Part shown: positions 30,392-41,805 of the stretch, piece after piece
How the letters are laid out: each line of letters opens with the position of its first letter
Numbering within the stretch: the first letter of the stretch is position 1
Notes under the pieces: model-generated
Database searches by the model: none
The model's input: the letters and a program-made list of their open reading frames with translations, nothing else
What the model was told of the DNA's origin: nothing
Position numbers and translations under genes: made by a program
Assembly: GCA_028023455.1 (NCBI GenBank)
Contig: JAQFVV010006508.1
Location: 922,199-986,198 of the forward strand
Length of the DNA stretch: 64,000 nt
Source of the DNA: Epiperipatus broadwayi
Taxonomy: Eukaryota > Onychophora > Udeonychophora > Euonychophora > Peripatidae
Reading direction: 5' to 3'

Positions 30392-30908
30392 AATTTTCTT
30401 TGAATCAATATTTATTTAAATAAGAAATCAATTACAAAAATATTTGGAAAATGCAAAAAAAAAATAATAAAAATTTTTGCAAAAAAAAAAACAAAAAACA
30501 AACAATTCTAATTATTTATTATCATGAAGTTAGCTAGGTTAAAATTTATTTATAGTATTTGATATAAAAAATTATGTGCGATTTATAATCTTGAAAACTC
30601 AAGTAAAAAAAAATTGTGATTGTTTCCAAAAATAGTATGGAAACTAATCAATTTTCATGTATTTCTTAAATCTTTTGCTTATTTTATTGGTTACCTGAAT
30701 GTTTATTTTGTTGATTATTTCTTTTTTATACCTTTATATTATTATTTTCTTACATATATGCATATATGTGTGTATCACTTGCTAACAACCGAAACTTACC
30801 GAAAGCATTTAAATTTATATTATTTTTCACAAGACAACCATAAGAAGTAATGTCATTGACTTGACAACATAATGCACATATTTTATGATTGTTGTAATCT
30901 TTATTTCT
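30392..30908. other. AT-rich stretch without recognisable genes
   Basis: Several A runs; nothing else recognisable. Confidence 0.5.
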
Positions 30909-30972
30909 TATATAATTTATATTACCTTTATATATATATATATATATATATAAAGGTAATATAAATTATATA
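30909..30972. repeat. Perfect 64-bp (TA)n-centred palindrome
   Basis: TAATTTATATTACCTTTA and TAAAGGTAATATAAATTA flank a short TA repeat. All 32 base pairs match. Confidence 0.95.
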
Positions 30973-31014
30973 TATCTATAAATATATCTATATATATATA
31001 TATATATATATATA

Positions 31015-31190
31015 AGATATTTTGCAGGTTTAGCAATGTTAAAAAAAATAATATTGATATATCAATGTTTCGACTTCATCACACAAGTCATCCACTGGGT
31101 GATAAAGGCTAGAAAGATGGTTGTAGACACTACCATCACGGATTTGAAAAAAAAAATGTTAAAGTTCCACCAATAACAAAATGTTAAATG
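31015..31190 (+). repeat. Possible Penelope-like element 5' fragment
   Basis: ATTTTGCAGGTTTAGCAATG and the following TTAAAAA...ATATTGATATA resemble the segment at 62.79-62.84 kb, whose first part matches the DNA just upstream of the Penelope ORF at 36.2 kb. The match is short and imperfect. It lies immediately before the 480-bp array. Confidence 0.35.
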
Positions 31191-31202
31191 AAGAATGTTT
31201 TA

Positions 31203-33258
31203 ACACACACAGGCTTATTATATATATATACACCTGTGTCTATATATGTAATATATAGGGTATATGAGTACAGACTTTCACAAAACCCACCACTCTCCAG
31301 TCTATCTAATAACACTGATACACTCAAGCACACATATGCTGAAAATATAAATAATCATCAATATACATATTTCATGCTAAACCAGCAATCAACAGTTGGT
31401 CTAGATTATCATCTCCTACACATATATACTATAAGTGCAGATATATATTAAGATAGACAATCTTCATACTTTAATAGAGAGCCTCCAATCTACTACACAC
31501 TCCAACTCTTCAACTGTCCTTCCAATTGAAAATATGATGATGGAATGATTAAAGGCCACCCTGAAGTCGAGATTATCGTCACACCCATGTTGATGTAAGG
31601 TCAAACTGAACCTCACATGTACAGGACATAATCCATTAAATACATATGCAAGGATGGGCAGAAATTTCTACAATGTAATAACTGAAACACAGTCTTATTA
31701 TATATACACATGTGTCTATATATGTAATAATAGGATATATGAGCACAGACTTTAACAAAAAACACCACTCTCCAGACTATCTAATAACACTGATACACTC
31801 AAGCACATATATGCTGAAAGGATAAATAATTACCAAAACATGTATTTCATGCTAAACCAGCAATCATCAGTTGGTCCAGATCATCAAATCCCACACATAT
31901 ATACTATAAGTGCTCAGATATATATTAAGATAGACAACCTTCATACTTTAATGGACAAGCTCCAATTTACTACACACTCCAACTCTTCAACTGTCCATCC
32001 AATTGAAAATCTGATGATGGAATGCTCGAAGGCCACCCTGAGGCCACAATTATTGTCACACCCATGTTGACCTAATGTCAATCTGAACCCCACATGTACA
32101 GGACATAATCCATTAAGTTCAAATGCAAGGATGGGCAGACATCTCTACAATGTAATAACTGAAACACAGGCTTATTATATATACACATGTGTCTATATAT
32201 GTAATATATAGGTATATGAGCACAGACTTTCACACAACCCACCACTCTACAGTCTATCTAATAGCACTAATACACTCAAGCACTTATATGCTGAAAAGAT
32301 AAATAATTACCAATACAAGTATTTCATGCTAAACCAGCAATCATCAGTTGGTGCAGATTATTATCACCCACACATATATCATATAAGTGATCATATATAT
32401 ATATTAAGGTAGACAATCTTCATACTTTAATGGACATGCTCCAGTCTACTGAACACTCCAACTTTTCAACCATCCATCCAATTGAATATCTGATGATGGA
32501 ACGCTCAAAGACCACCCTGAGTCCGAGATTGTAAGCCTGTGTTTCAGTTATTACATTGTAAAAATGTCTGCCCATCCTTGCATATGTATTTAATGGATTA
32601 TGTCCTGTACATGTTGGGTTCAGATTGACTTTAAATGAACAAGGGTGTGACAATAATCTCGGCCTCAGAGTAGCCTTGGAGCATTCCCTCATCAGATTAT
32701 CAATTGGATGGACAGTTGAAGAGTTGGAGTGTGGAGTAGATTGGAGCCTGTCCATTAAAGTATGACAATTGTCTATCTTAATATATATCTGAGCACTTGA
32801 AGTATATATGTGTGGAAGATGATAACCTGGACCAAGATGATTGCTGTTTTAGCATGAAATATGTATATTTGTGATTATTTATGTTTTCAGCATATATGTG
32901 TTTGAGTATATCAGTGTTATTAGATAGATAGACTGGAGAGTAGTGGATTATCTGAAAGTCTGTGCTCATATTCCCTATATATTACATATATAGACACAGG
33001 TGTATATATAATAAGCCTGTGTTTCAGTTATTACATTGTAGAGAAGTCAGCCCATCCTTGCATATGTATTTAATGGATTATGTCCTGTACATGTGGGGTT
33101 CAGATTGACCTTAGGGCAACATGGGTGTGACATTAATCTCAGCCTATGTGTGGTCTTCGAGCATTCCATCATCAGATATTCAATTGGATGGATGGTTGAA
33201 GAGTTGAAGTGTGTAGTAGATTGGAGCCTGTCCATTAAAGTATGAAGATTGTTTATCT

Positions 33259-33357
<99 letters not shown>

Positions 33358-34020
33358 CACTTATAGTATATATGTGTGGGAGATGATAATCTGGACCAAC
33401 TGATGATTGCTGGTTTAACATGAAGTACGTATATGGGTGATTATTTATCTTTTCAGCATATATGTGCTTGAGTGTATCAGTGTTATTAGATAGACTGGAG
33501 AGTGATGCATTGTGTGAAAGTCTGTGCTCATAGACTCTATATATTACATATATAGATGCAGGTGTAAATATAATAAGCCTGTGTTTCATTTATTACATTG
33601 TAGAGATGTTGGCCCATCCTTGAATAAGTATTCAATGGATTATGTCATGTCCATGTGACATTCAGATTGACCTAAGGTCAACATGGGTCTGACAATAATC
33701 TCAGCCTCAGAGTGGCCTTCGAAGGTTCCATCATCAGATTTTTAATTGGATGGATGGTTGAAGAGTTGGAGTGTGTTGTAGATTGGAGCCTGTCCACTAA
33801 AGTATGAAAATTGTCTATCTTAATATATATCTGAGCATTTATAGTATATATGTGTGGGAGATGATAATCTGGACCAACTGATGATTGCTGGTTTAGCATG
33901 AAATATGTATATTGGAGATATCTTTTCAGCATATATGTGCTTGAGTGTATCACCATTATTAGATAAACTGGTGAGTGGTGGGTTGTGTGAAAGTCTGTGC
34001 TCATATACCCCATATATTAA
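31203..34020. repeat. Array of six ~480-bp units, three direct and three inverted
   Basis: Direct units lie at about 31203-31690, 31691-32169 and 32170-32532 (the last truncated after GTCCGAGATT). Inverted units lie at about 32533-33011, 33012-33571 and 33572-34020. Each carries the same ordered blocks: GCACAGACTTTCACA, CTAATAACACTGATACACTC, TTCATGCTAAACCAGCAATC, ACTTTAATGGACA, CCATCCAATTGAAAATCTGA, a block like CACCCATGTTGACC, and TGCAAGGATGGGCAGA. The fifth unit is enlarged by a 93-bp (TA)n tract. The last unit abuts the stop codon of the Penelope-like ORF. The array is either the terminal repeat (pLTR) of that element family or an independent satellite-like repeat. Small frames inside it have no coding support. 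Confidence 0.88.
33262..33354. repeat. (TA)n microsatellite inside array unit 5
   Basis: Uninterrupted TA repeat at a place where the other units have only a short TATATAT stretch, so it is an expansion of existing repeat sequence. Confidence 0.97.
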
Positions 34021-34029
34021 GAAAGTTTT

Positions 34030-36200
34030 TTAAAAAAAATATTTCCAAATAGGAGGAAGGTTGCATGTATCATCTTGCTTATTGATAAAATCAGGCCTGT
34101 TAAGTATTTCAATGGCTTCTCTAATTTTACACTGGTATAGATTATCACATCTGGATATGATCCTGGTACTATAAAAATCAATTTTATGAACACAAGCTAT
34201 AGTTTTGAATGAGAGTGCTGAAGATGGTGAGTGTTGTTTAACCGCATTAGCATGCTCATCTCTCCTAACACTGATGCAATAATTACCCATACCTTTGTAA
34301 AAAGCTTTACAATTTTCACATGAGATTTGATAAACACCATGACATTCAAGAATGATTGAATCCTAACACCATGACATTCAAGAATGATTGAATTCCTTAG
34401 GCTTGGTTATTATATTGCTGATTATTTGGTCAGTAGAAAATGCTGTATCTATATTATAGCATTTAATATACATCCAATACTGTTTGTAGTTCCTTTTTTC
34501 CATATGGAATACAAATTCTAATAGCTGATTTATCATCTTTTTGTTTCTATTTTGTCCATTTTAGGATTGAAATAAGGCTTTTTATATAAATTTATAATTG
34601 TAACTATTTGTTAACAAAACACTATTATGATTTTTTTTTAGATATGACTTATCTGAAAGGTTAATTGCTTTATTTAAAAGAGTTTTGGCTACAGAAAATT
34701 TCTAAGTTGGGTAATGATGAGAAAGGAAATGTAAATATATCTGTCCATGTGTGTATTTTTTCTGTAAATCGAAAAACATAAAATATTTGGTGTTCTGGTG
34801 ACTATAACAAATAGAAAAGGAGAGTTTTCCATCACATGCTGTCTCCATTGTAAATTTATTATGAGGATGCATAATATTTAAATGTAAGAAAAAATCATCT
34901 AATTTATTTTTTCCATGTTGCCATATGACAAAAGTGTCATCTATGTATCTGAGCCAAATGAGAGGTTTTAAAGATGATGATTCTAAAGAAAGTGTTTCTA
35001 TATTTTCCATTAATTAATCAGCTATTGCTCCTGAGATAGGTGATTCCAGAGGAGTACCATAAACTTGTCTGTAATGCTGTCCATTGTATACAGAAAAAGT
35101 GTTCCAGAGAAAATTTTTAATCATGGCAATAATATGGTCTGGTAAAGGTAATGTTGTGAAATTATATTTAATGCTTCATCAATTGGAATGTTTGTAAACA
35201 AAGACATGACATCAAAAACTGACCAGAATGTCATTAGCATTAATTATTATTTTTTTTAATTCAGAAATAAAATGAAAATATTTTTTTTTATATATATGAT
35301 TTAATAGATGGGATTGTAGCTTTAATGAAATCTAATAAATATCTAGCTAAAATATGAGATGGAGATCCTATTGTGATTACTATTGGACAAAGGGGGGTAT
35401 CTAGTTTGTGAAATTATGGAAGTCCATAAAAATTTGGACAGACACATGATTTTTCATGAGGGATTATTTTATTTTTTATCTCTGTTTCAATAGTCGATTT
35501 ATTAATAATGGCTTTTGTGGGTTTTTTTCCAAATACTTAGTATGATCTTTTTTGATAGTTTATAAGTTTATCTTTAAGCAGATTTAAAATTTTATTATGG
35601 TAATTGTCATAATCCATAACAACAGTGGCATTACCTTTATCAGCTGGAAGTACAACAAGTGATTTGTCTGATTTTATATTATTTAATTATTGTCTTTCTT
35701 TTTTTTTTGTAATATTATTTTTAGAAAGATTAGCTTTTTAAAAAATATTGCAAATCTCTGCTCTAGCCAAATCAACTGATGATGGATCTATTTCATCGTC
35801 AGCTGATTCAACATTACAAGCAATTTTCTCAAAATGTATCTTGGAAGGCATTAAAGCAAAATTAAAACCTTTTTTTTAAAACCAAAACTTCATCTGTAGA
35901 GAGGGCTTTCTTAGATAAATTATAAATGTTTTTTTTTGATTTGGATATGTAATATTTGGTGATTGTGTTCTAATTAGCATTTGTAATTTTTTTTTTTGAT
36001 TTGCTGTTACAAATTCCAAATTTTTAATCTATCTAAAATTTGTAATATGATCAAATGTCTTCCACAGTAAATGATGTATTTTATTACTATGGAATAAACA
36101 TAAATCCAGCAATAATTCATCCATTTTGTCTACATTTTTAGGAGTTTCTTTAATAAAAGGGTTTAAAATAATACTGTGTATTTTCCTTAGAATTTAACAT
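34030..36200 (-). pseudogene. Penelope-like retroelement ORF: reverse transcriptase with C-terminal GIY-YIG-type domain, broken
   Basis: Reading down from the ATG at 36200, conserved blocks appear in family order but in several frames. They are: a helical N-terminal region; SLVVLPADKGNATVVMDYDN (about 35.6 kb); FYGLP, PLCPIV and ITIGSPSHILARYLLDF (35.3-35.4 kb); FDVMSLFTNIPIDEA (about 35.2 kb); YGTPLESPISGAIAD (about 35.05 kb); and YIDDTFVIWQHG with the catalytic Asp pair (about 34.94 kb). Then FTME and DGKLSF follow. The C-terminus (34030-34360) reads GVYQI, C-x2-C, FYKGMG, RRDEH and KIREAIEIL, the layout of the GIY-YIG endonuclease of Penelope-like elements, but the YIG position reads YKG. 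Several stops and shifts and a 32-bp internal duplication show it is dead. Active relatives copy their RNA at a nick and move without LTR-type integration. Confidence 0.9.
34333..34396. repeat. 32-bp tandem duplication inside the Penelope ORF
   Basis: AACACCATGACATTCAAGAA plus the next twelve bases occurs twice in succession. 32 is not a multiple of three, so the duplication shifts the frame just before the GIY-YIG-like domain. Confidence 0.93.
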
Positions 36201-36307
36201 GGATGAACCAGCAAAGTATGTCTTTTATATATGCAACCAGTGAAAATCTTTGTATCAATATATATATATGAAAAACAAAAAACAAGTTAAAAACTTGCTA
36301 ATGCTTG

Positions 36308-36570
36308 TATTTATGTCAATAGATGTCGTTCTACCAAAAACACCTTCAAGTGTAAGTTTGTTTATATAAACATCAGAGCAAGCATTCATTATCTCTAACT
36401 TTAATTCCACTTTCAGATCATGATTTCAAGCTGACGATAGCAAATAGCTTGAAATCATGATCTGAAAGTGGAATTAAAGTTAGAGATAATGAATGCTTGC
36501 TCTGACGTTTACGTAAACAAACTTATGCTTTACGGTGTTTTTGGTAGAATGCCATCTATTGACATATATA
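36308..36570. mobile_element. 263-bp foldback (MITE-like) element
   Basis: Arms of about 125 bp (36308-36432 and 36446-36570) are near-perfect reverse complements without indels around a 13-bp loop. The ends read TATGTCAATAGATG and CATCTATTGACATA and include a TA at each side, as expected of a Tc1/mariner-type MITE with TA target duplication (inference). A 63-codon frame across the right arm is a chance frame. Confidence 0.88.
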
Positions 36571-37856
36571 TAGTCCTGTTTTTATTTGGGCATGCCTCAT
36601 TATGTTTTGGACTTCTTTTTATTCTTATTTTAGTTTATAAGTGTCTTTGCCAAAATTAACTTTGATCTTGTTTTCAGATATTTGTCATACAACTTTTCAA
36701 AGAGTCACTTTATTTTTCTGTAATGGTGAACACGCTCAATTTCTTCTCACACTATTATGAAAATTAAATAAGTATAAAATGCACATACACACTCACCCAT
36801 AAAAACAATAAATGTGTATATAATAATAAATAACTGGATTAAGAGATTATAACTGGAACGATATGATAATATTTAGCATAACCAAACCATTAATAGAAAT
36901 AATGAATATATTTATATAAAATGAATAAAATCAATGATGTGGATACATAAAATTTGTAATGTGTATATTTAATCATTGTAGTTACTAAAAATATATATTA
37001 TCATTGATTTGTTTTCAATGTATACTCGCCAAGAAATTTTAACCTATTCTAGTTTTAATTCTTAAAGTAATAATAATATCAACAATTAAAACTATGAATA
37101 AAAATTGATGCATTTGATTAAAAAAACATAGTTAAAAACAAAATGTAATATATAAAAAAAAAATCTCAATTAACTCGACCCAAGATAAAAATAACATAGT
37201 CATGTGGTATGCATTTATGCTAACTTTTTATTTCAACAACTTTGATTAGTATTACAATTTGCATATATTTTAATTAAAGCATTTGATTTGTTTGTTAATT
37301 ATAAAATCTAATATCATTTTTATTGCATTATAACTTTTTAAATTTATGTTATCTTCAAAAATTATCTATCTCATTTTAAATTTTGTGATTTTTTTTCAAC
37401 TAAAAGTTGATAATTTATGTTAAGATTCAGTCACATTTAGGTTATCTGGAGTTTATACGATTGATATGTATTAATGTAGAAATGAGAGAGAGAATAAAAA
37501 TAGAAAATGTAATTTAGTTATTCCTTGTTAAAATTTTACTTTTTTTTTCTATTAATATTAAATATATTGCATAAATAGGTAAAAATATATTTATTATTGT
37601 ATTTATTTCTTATTCAAAAACCTGCGCTTAATTTTAAATGAAATGATAATAACATACTGTACTCAGAAAAGTAATAGTTAACTGCCAATTTGAAATTTTA
37701 TATGTATTGTTGAATGATTGATTTATTAAGGCAGGTTGTTTAGCATTTAGAAATACATGTATAAAATTGACGACTATTGGAAAACAGTTCTTAGATATTG
37801 AATGTTAAACTCGTTTCAGTATTTGAAAACTAAATAACAGAGAATAATTGACACAA

Positions 37857-37860
<4 letters not shown>
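36571..37860. other. AT-rich stretch without recognisable genes
   Basis: No coding, RNA or bounded repeat signal supported. Confidence 0.5.

Positions 37861-37909
<49 letters not shown>
37861..37909. repeat. (TA)n microsatellite at the outer edge of the left LTR-like repeat
   Basis: About 49 bp of TA repeat directly adjoining TGTTAAC, the first bases of the direct repeat. Confidence 0.97.
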
Positions 37910-37913
<4 letters not shown>

Positions 37914-39866
37914 AACTTCTTCACTGCTTTTGATCAACAAGGGGGCTACTAAGTCATTAACTTAATTTATGGTGAGCCACAAGTTAATGATGATTAATGC
38001 TACCAGCTAGATTTAGTGAATGAAAGAGATCTTTAACATTGTGCAGACAATTGAGAAAACGACACAGAAACAAACATTAGCCAAAATAATTATAAACAAT
38101 TTTAAAGTTTATTAAATCAAAAATAAATATTAGTCAAACAAACCATGAAAGTTTGACCTGAATTTCTATAGCAGGTTCATCCAGAGTAAACAAGAGTAAG
38201 ATAACATTAAACACGCTGGCATATAAGATCATTTTTTCATCTAAGAAATAAAAAGGATTTATAATGTCTTTCTTCTAGTGATTTGTATAAAAAAAATCCA
38301 ATTCATTTAATTTAGAGATTTCAAAACAAAAAGCTCTTGTACAGAATGCAACAATACAGCTTAGAATGATCTTTTCCTATAATCTGACAAAACATTGAAG
38401 ATTATAGAAGTTTCATTTGCCTGCCAATACCTACAAATGGTCATGTTTAAGGTTATCTACATCCATTCTCACAAGGAAAAAAGAAATGATTAAGGTGTTA
38501 TCTAATCTGAAAGATAGGAAAACCAAAATATTTACTACTTAAGAAAAACATAATAATATACTCAATAAATTACCAGTCAAAACATTTACAGTCCTTAACA
38601 AATGCAAACCAAGATTGTCTAAATTAGATATGATGAAAGAATAAAGGACAAGAGAGTTAAAAATAAACTTAGTAATATCTGCCCAAGTATTTATCAAAGA
38701 TTACTAATGGAACATGTAAGCACATAAAATATAAACTCACAATACACATTCAGATAAAGAAATTTAAAATATGAAATCTTAAAATTAAGACTTCAATAAA
38801 TGTAATAATAAGAAAAATAAATAATAAATTAATTAGTGTTATTTAAATGATTATACATCTTATTATAAATGAAGGTTTCTTTTTAGATTAACCCAAGACT
38901 TTAACATAGAGGTTTAATCAAGAGGTTTAATCCCTGGTTATATTATGACTGATCTCTTCCAGGTTAGTAATGCATAATATATTTTTGCTTCATCTCAAAG
39001 GTTTTTATATTTCCATTTATTTATCTGTTGGCCAGTCTGAAGGTAATATTTGGGATCAGTTCTGGACTAATCTTTTAGAGCGAGCTCTTAAAAGTACAAT
39101 TTTGGAGTTTTGGGTTTGTCTTTGAGTAGCACTGCATATTATTAAGAAAGTTTCTCATGGTATGTAATATTAGCACTTTGGAGGGATGATCACTATTTTC
39201 ACTGTTATAGCATATCCAATTATTATATTAGCAAGTAGCTAAAAAAATATTTTTTAGCCGTTCAAGCAGCAAATACTATTAGCAAAATCTACTAGAAATC
39301 AGGAAAATAAATCTAATTTCAGCTATCCACATTGAGCAATTAGTAAATATAAATATTAAATCTGCAATCTGAATAAGAATCATCATAAGCATACACATAA
39401 AAATAGGAAGCAGAATAATAATTCAGATAAAATCTCAGGGTTATTTATGTGAATTGTTATCTCTTGGTTAATCTATAATTAAATGGTTTTGACCAGGATA
39501 AATCATTATCTCATGCTTAAACTTAATTTTAAAAAAGAACATCTTACCAGGGTTCTTATCTTAGTCAATATTATTTTTAAAAAAATACATGAAAAAATAA
39601 ATCTCAGCTTTAAAAAATAGATTAAAATCAACAAAATTAAAAAAAAATCTTTGCTTGCTTTGAATTACTGTATAGAAAAAAAAGTCATAAGAAAATTATT
39701 TTCAACTAAAATCTATTGAAAAAGTAAAATCACACAATTTTAAAATATAAATGAGTATGTGCATTATTGCACATACTCTTAAAATTCACAACAAATTATA
39801 AAATAAATACAAGGTCAAATTTGTTCTTTTACTTTTTTTAAATATTGAACTTTTGAAGTGGAGAAT
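37910..39866 (-). repeat. Left copy of the ~2-kb direct repeat (presumed 3' LTR)
   Basis: Homology with the other copy can be followed to GAAGTGGAGAA near 39856-39866. The true inner end is probably at 39893-39896, where CATCACACCACA would give TGTG at the repeat's 5' end on the minus strand. Confidence 0.7.
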
Positions 39867-40691
39867 GTCTCTGGTTTAACTTTCCCATCACACCACAAAA
39901 AAAAAGTTTTTACTCTTTTCTTTTTTTAAAAAAAACTTTTAAACATTTAAAACTTTCCTACAGAAGCCCTGCTGAACATTTGACCTGCATTCTGTCTACT
40001 GAACTATCCCTACTACTTTAACTGCTGAAAAAAACATTTTATTCTTTTTACCTAACTTTAGCTCCATTCTCATAATCATGTAAACCATTTTTTAAAAGTG
40101 TCTCCTGCAACTACCATACTTCGTTATCTCCTTCTTGTGAATCTAACCATTTTGTAAACTTTAATAATCTTGTTGTTATCTTCTGCAATGATTATGAGTA
40201 TTTATCGTAAAATAAGACTCAGCATATCCAGTCATTTCTTCAACATATACCTAAAGACCATTTTGCTTGGTAAAACTGCACATTTCTTTAAAGTGGCTCA
40301 CATTATTATTCACAGTATCAACTCTAGTAAATGGAAAGAATTCAACTTCTATAGTCTTTTTGAATATTTTAAAGAAGATTGCTCTGTAAGAATCTTATTT
40401 CTGTTTCAAAATTTTATTCCCTAAACATTCTCCTAACCTTTTCTTTGTTTAAAATCCATGTTCAAAATGAATGGTTACTTTAGTCAACTTACTTTTGATT
40501 TCTTGTGGAGACTTCTTTACATTATTTTTTATCTTTAACTTATATATAATTCTATATTTTGATATGAATTTAATAAATTTCCTAATGCACTATCTATCTG
40601 TATCCATTCTATGACCCTTTTGTGTTTTTATTTCTCTCTTATCAGTTCTACAACTATTTGGTTTTAAATCATCACTCATATCTTTTACTCT

Positions 40692-40907
40692 CTAAACTTC
40701 CTTTTCTACTACATGACGTTCTTTAGTCAGATCATTTTCTAAGGATTCCACAGCCTCCTGATTTTTCTCAACCCTTCCTCTTATTTCTTGTTTTACTCCT
40801 TTCATTTCCTTTATCATTTCTTTCATAAACTGTTGTTGCATTTCCAATATCTCTTGTTTTATTTCACTATTGTCTTTCATTATCTCAATCATAATCCACA
40901 ATATCAT
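40692..40907 (-). pseudogene. Coiled-coil frame, possible gag remnant
   Basis: 71 codons, rich in Glu, Lys, Met and Gln with heptad-like spacing (e.g. KQEILEMQQQFMKEMIKEMK and VKQEIRGRVEKNQEAVESL). It lies inside the interior of the presumed LTR element on its sense strand. N-terminal coiled coils are common in Gypsy-type gag proteins. No matrix, capsid or zinc-knuckle region follows in frame; the downstream frames are broken. It may equally be an unrelated low-complexity frame. Confidence 0.4.
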
Positions 40908-41805
40908 AAGGTCTCTAGAAAAGAAAATGTTGTGAAAGACTTAAGAATTGCAGCTTGTTTACAGAAATAATGAATGTAGATTTTTTCATTCACTCTAGAA
41001 TACAATTACTGTGACACTATATTAAAGATGCACTGCTGTCTTTATTCACTCCAAAATATGTGCATGATAGAGTAACTATAATTTCCAAATGTCTGTGTTT
41101 TGTGCTTAAACTATGCCACCATTTTGACTGCACACTTTAAATGTTTACAGGTAACTGTAATCTATTCCTGTTTCTGCCAATAATGAAATTGAAACATTTT
41201 GAAAGCTTTCAAGAGGTGCATCTGAGCTTTCTCCTATATGAGCTTTGAAAATTTTTATCTGGATCTATCCTATAATTATAGGGTTATTTTGTCTATGCTC
41301 TACATTACTTTTGGCCTTCCCATGTTCACATTTATCTCCCCCCTTGATGTCCAATTATTTTACCATCTGGTCCACTCATTTCTTAAACTAAAGCATAATT
41401 TGCTGATCTGTTGTTTTTATTTCCCAAAGAGTTTGTCTTCCCATCTTAGCACCTCTTAACATCTTTATGATTTTTTTCTATTAGACATTACTCAAAATAT
41501 ATTTAAACCCGAACTCAATTTTATATTCTCTATTCTAAATCTTTTACTTTGAAATATATAACACTTTTTTAAGTTCAAAAAGATTATATAGAAATCTAAA
41601 AGAAAAATGTTATTTGAATGTCTATTCATTGAAAACAGAAAACACTCTACTCCAAACTGCTCCAACAATACACACCACAAAATGATCCTTACTATTCAAT
41701 CTTACCCACTACACCTGAAATATTTCTCAACTGTATGAACAAAACTTCACATGGGTTTTCATTTCATAATCCTACTGTTGGTAGTGCTGTAATTTTAATA
41801 TTTGT

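Noticed and set aside
31060-31085. Hammerhead-like GATGAAGTCGAAAC on the minus strand
   Set aside because: Only four bases separate the two core boxes, so no stem II can form, and the CTGATGA box is incomplete.
31840-34013. Frames of 60-180 codons inside the 480-bp array
   Set aside because: They follow repeat units in either orientation, differ in frame from copy to copy and carry no domain, so a shared protein is unlikely.
36468-36659. 63-codon frame starting in the foldback
   Set aside because: The first half is the arm of an inverted repeat; no motif and no support.
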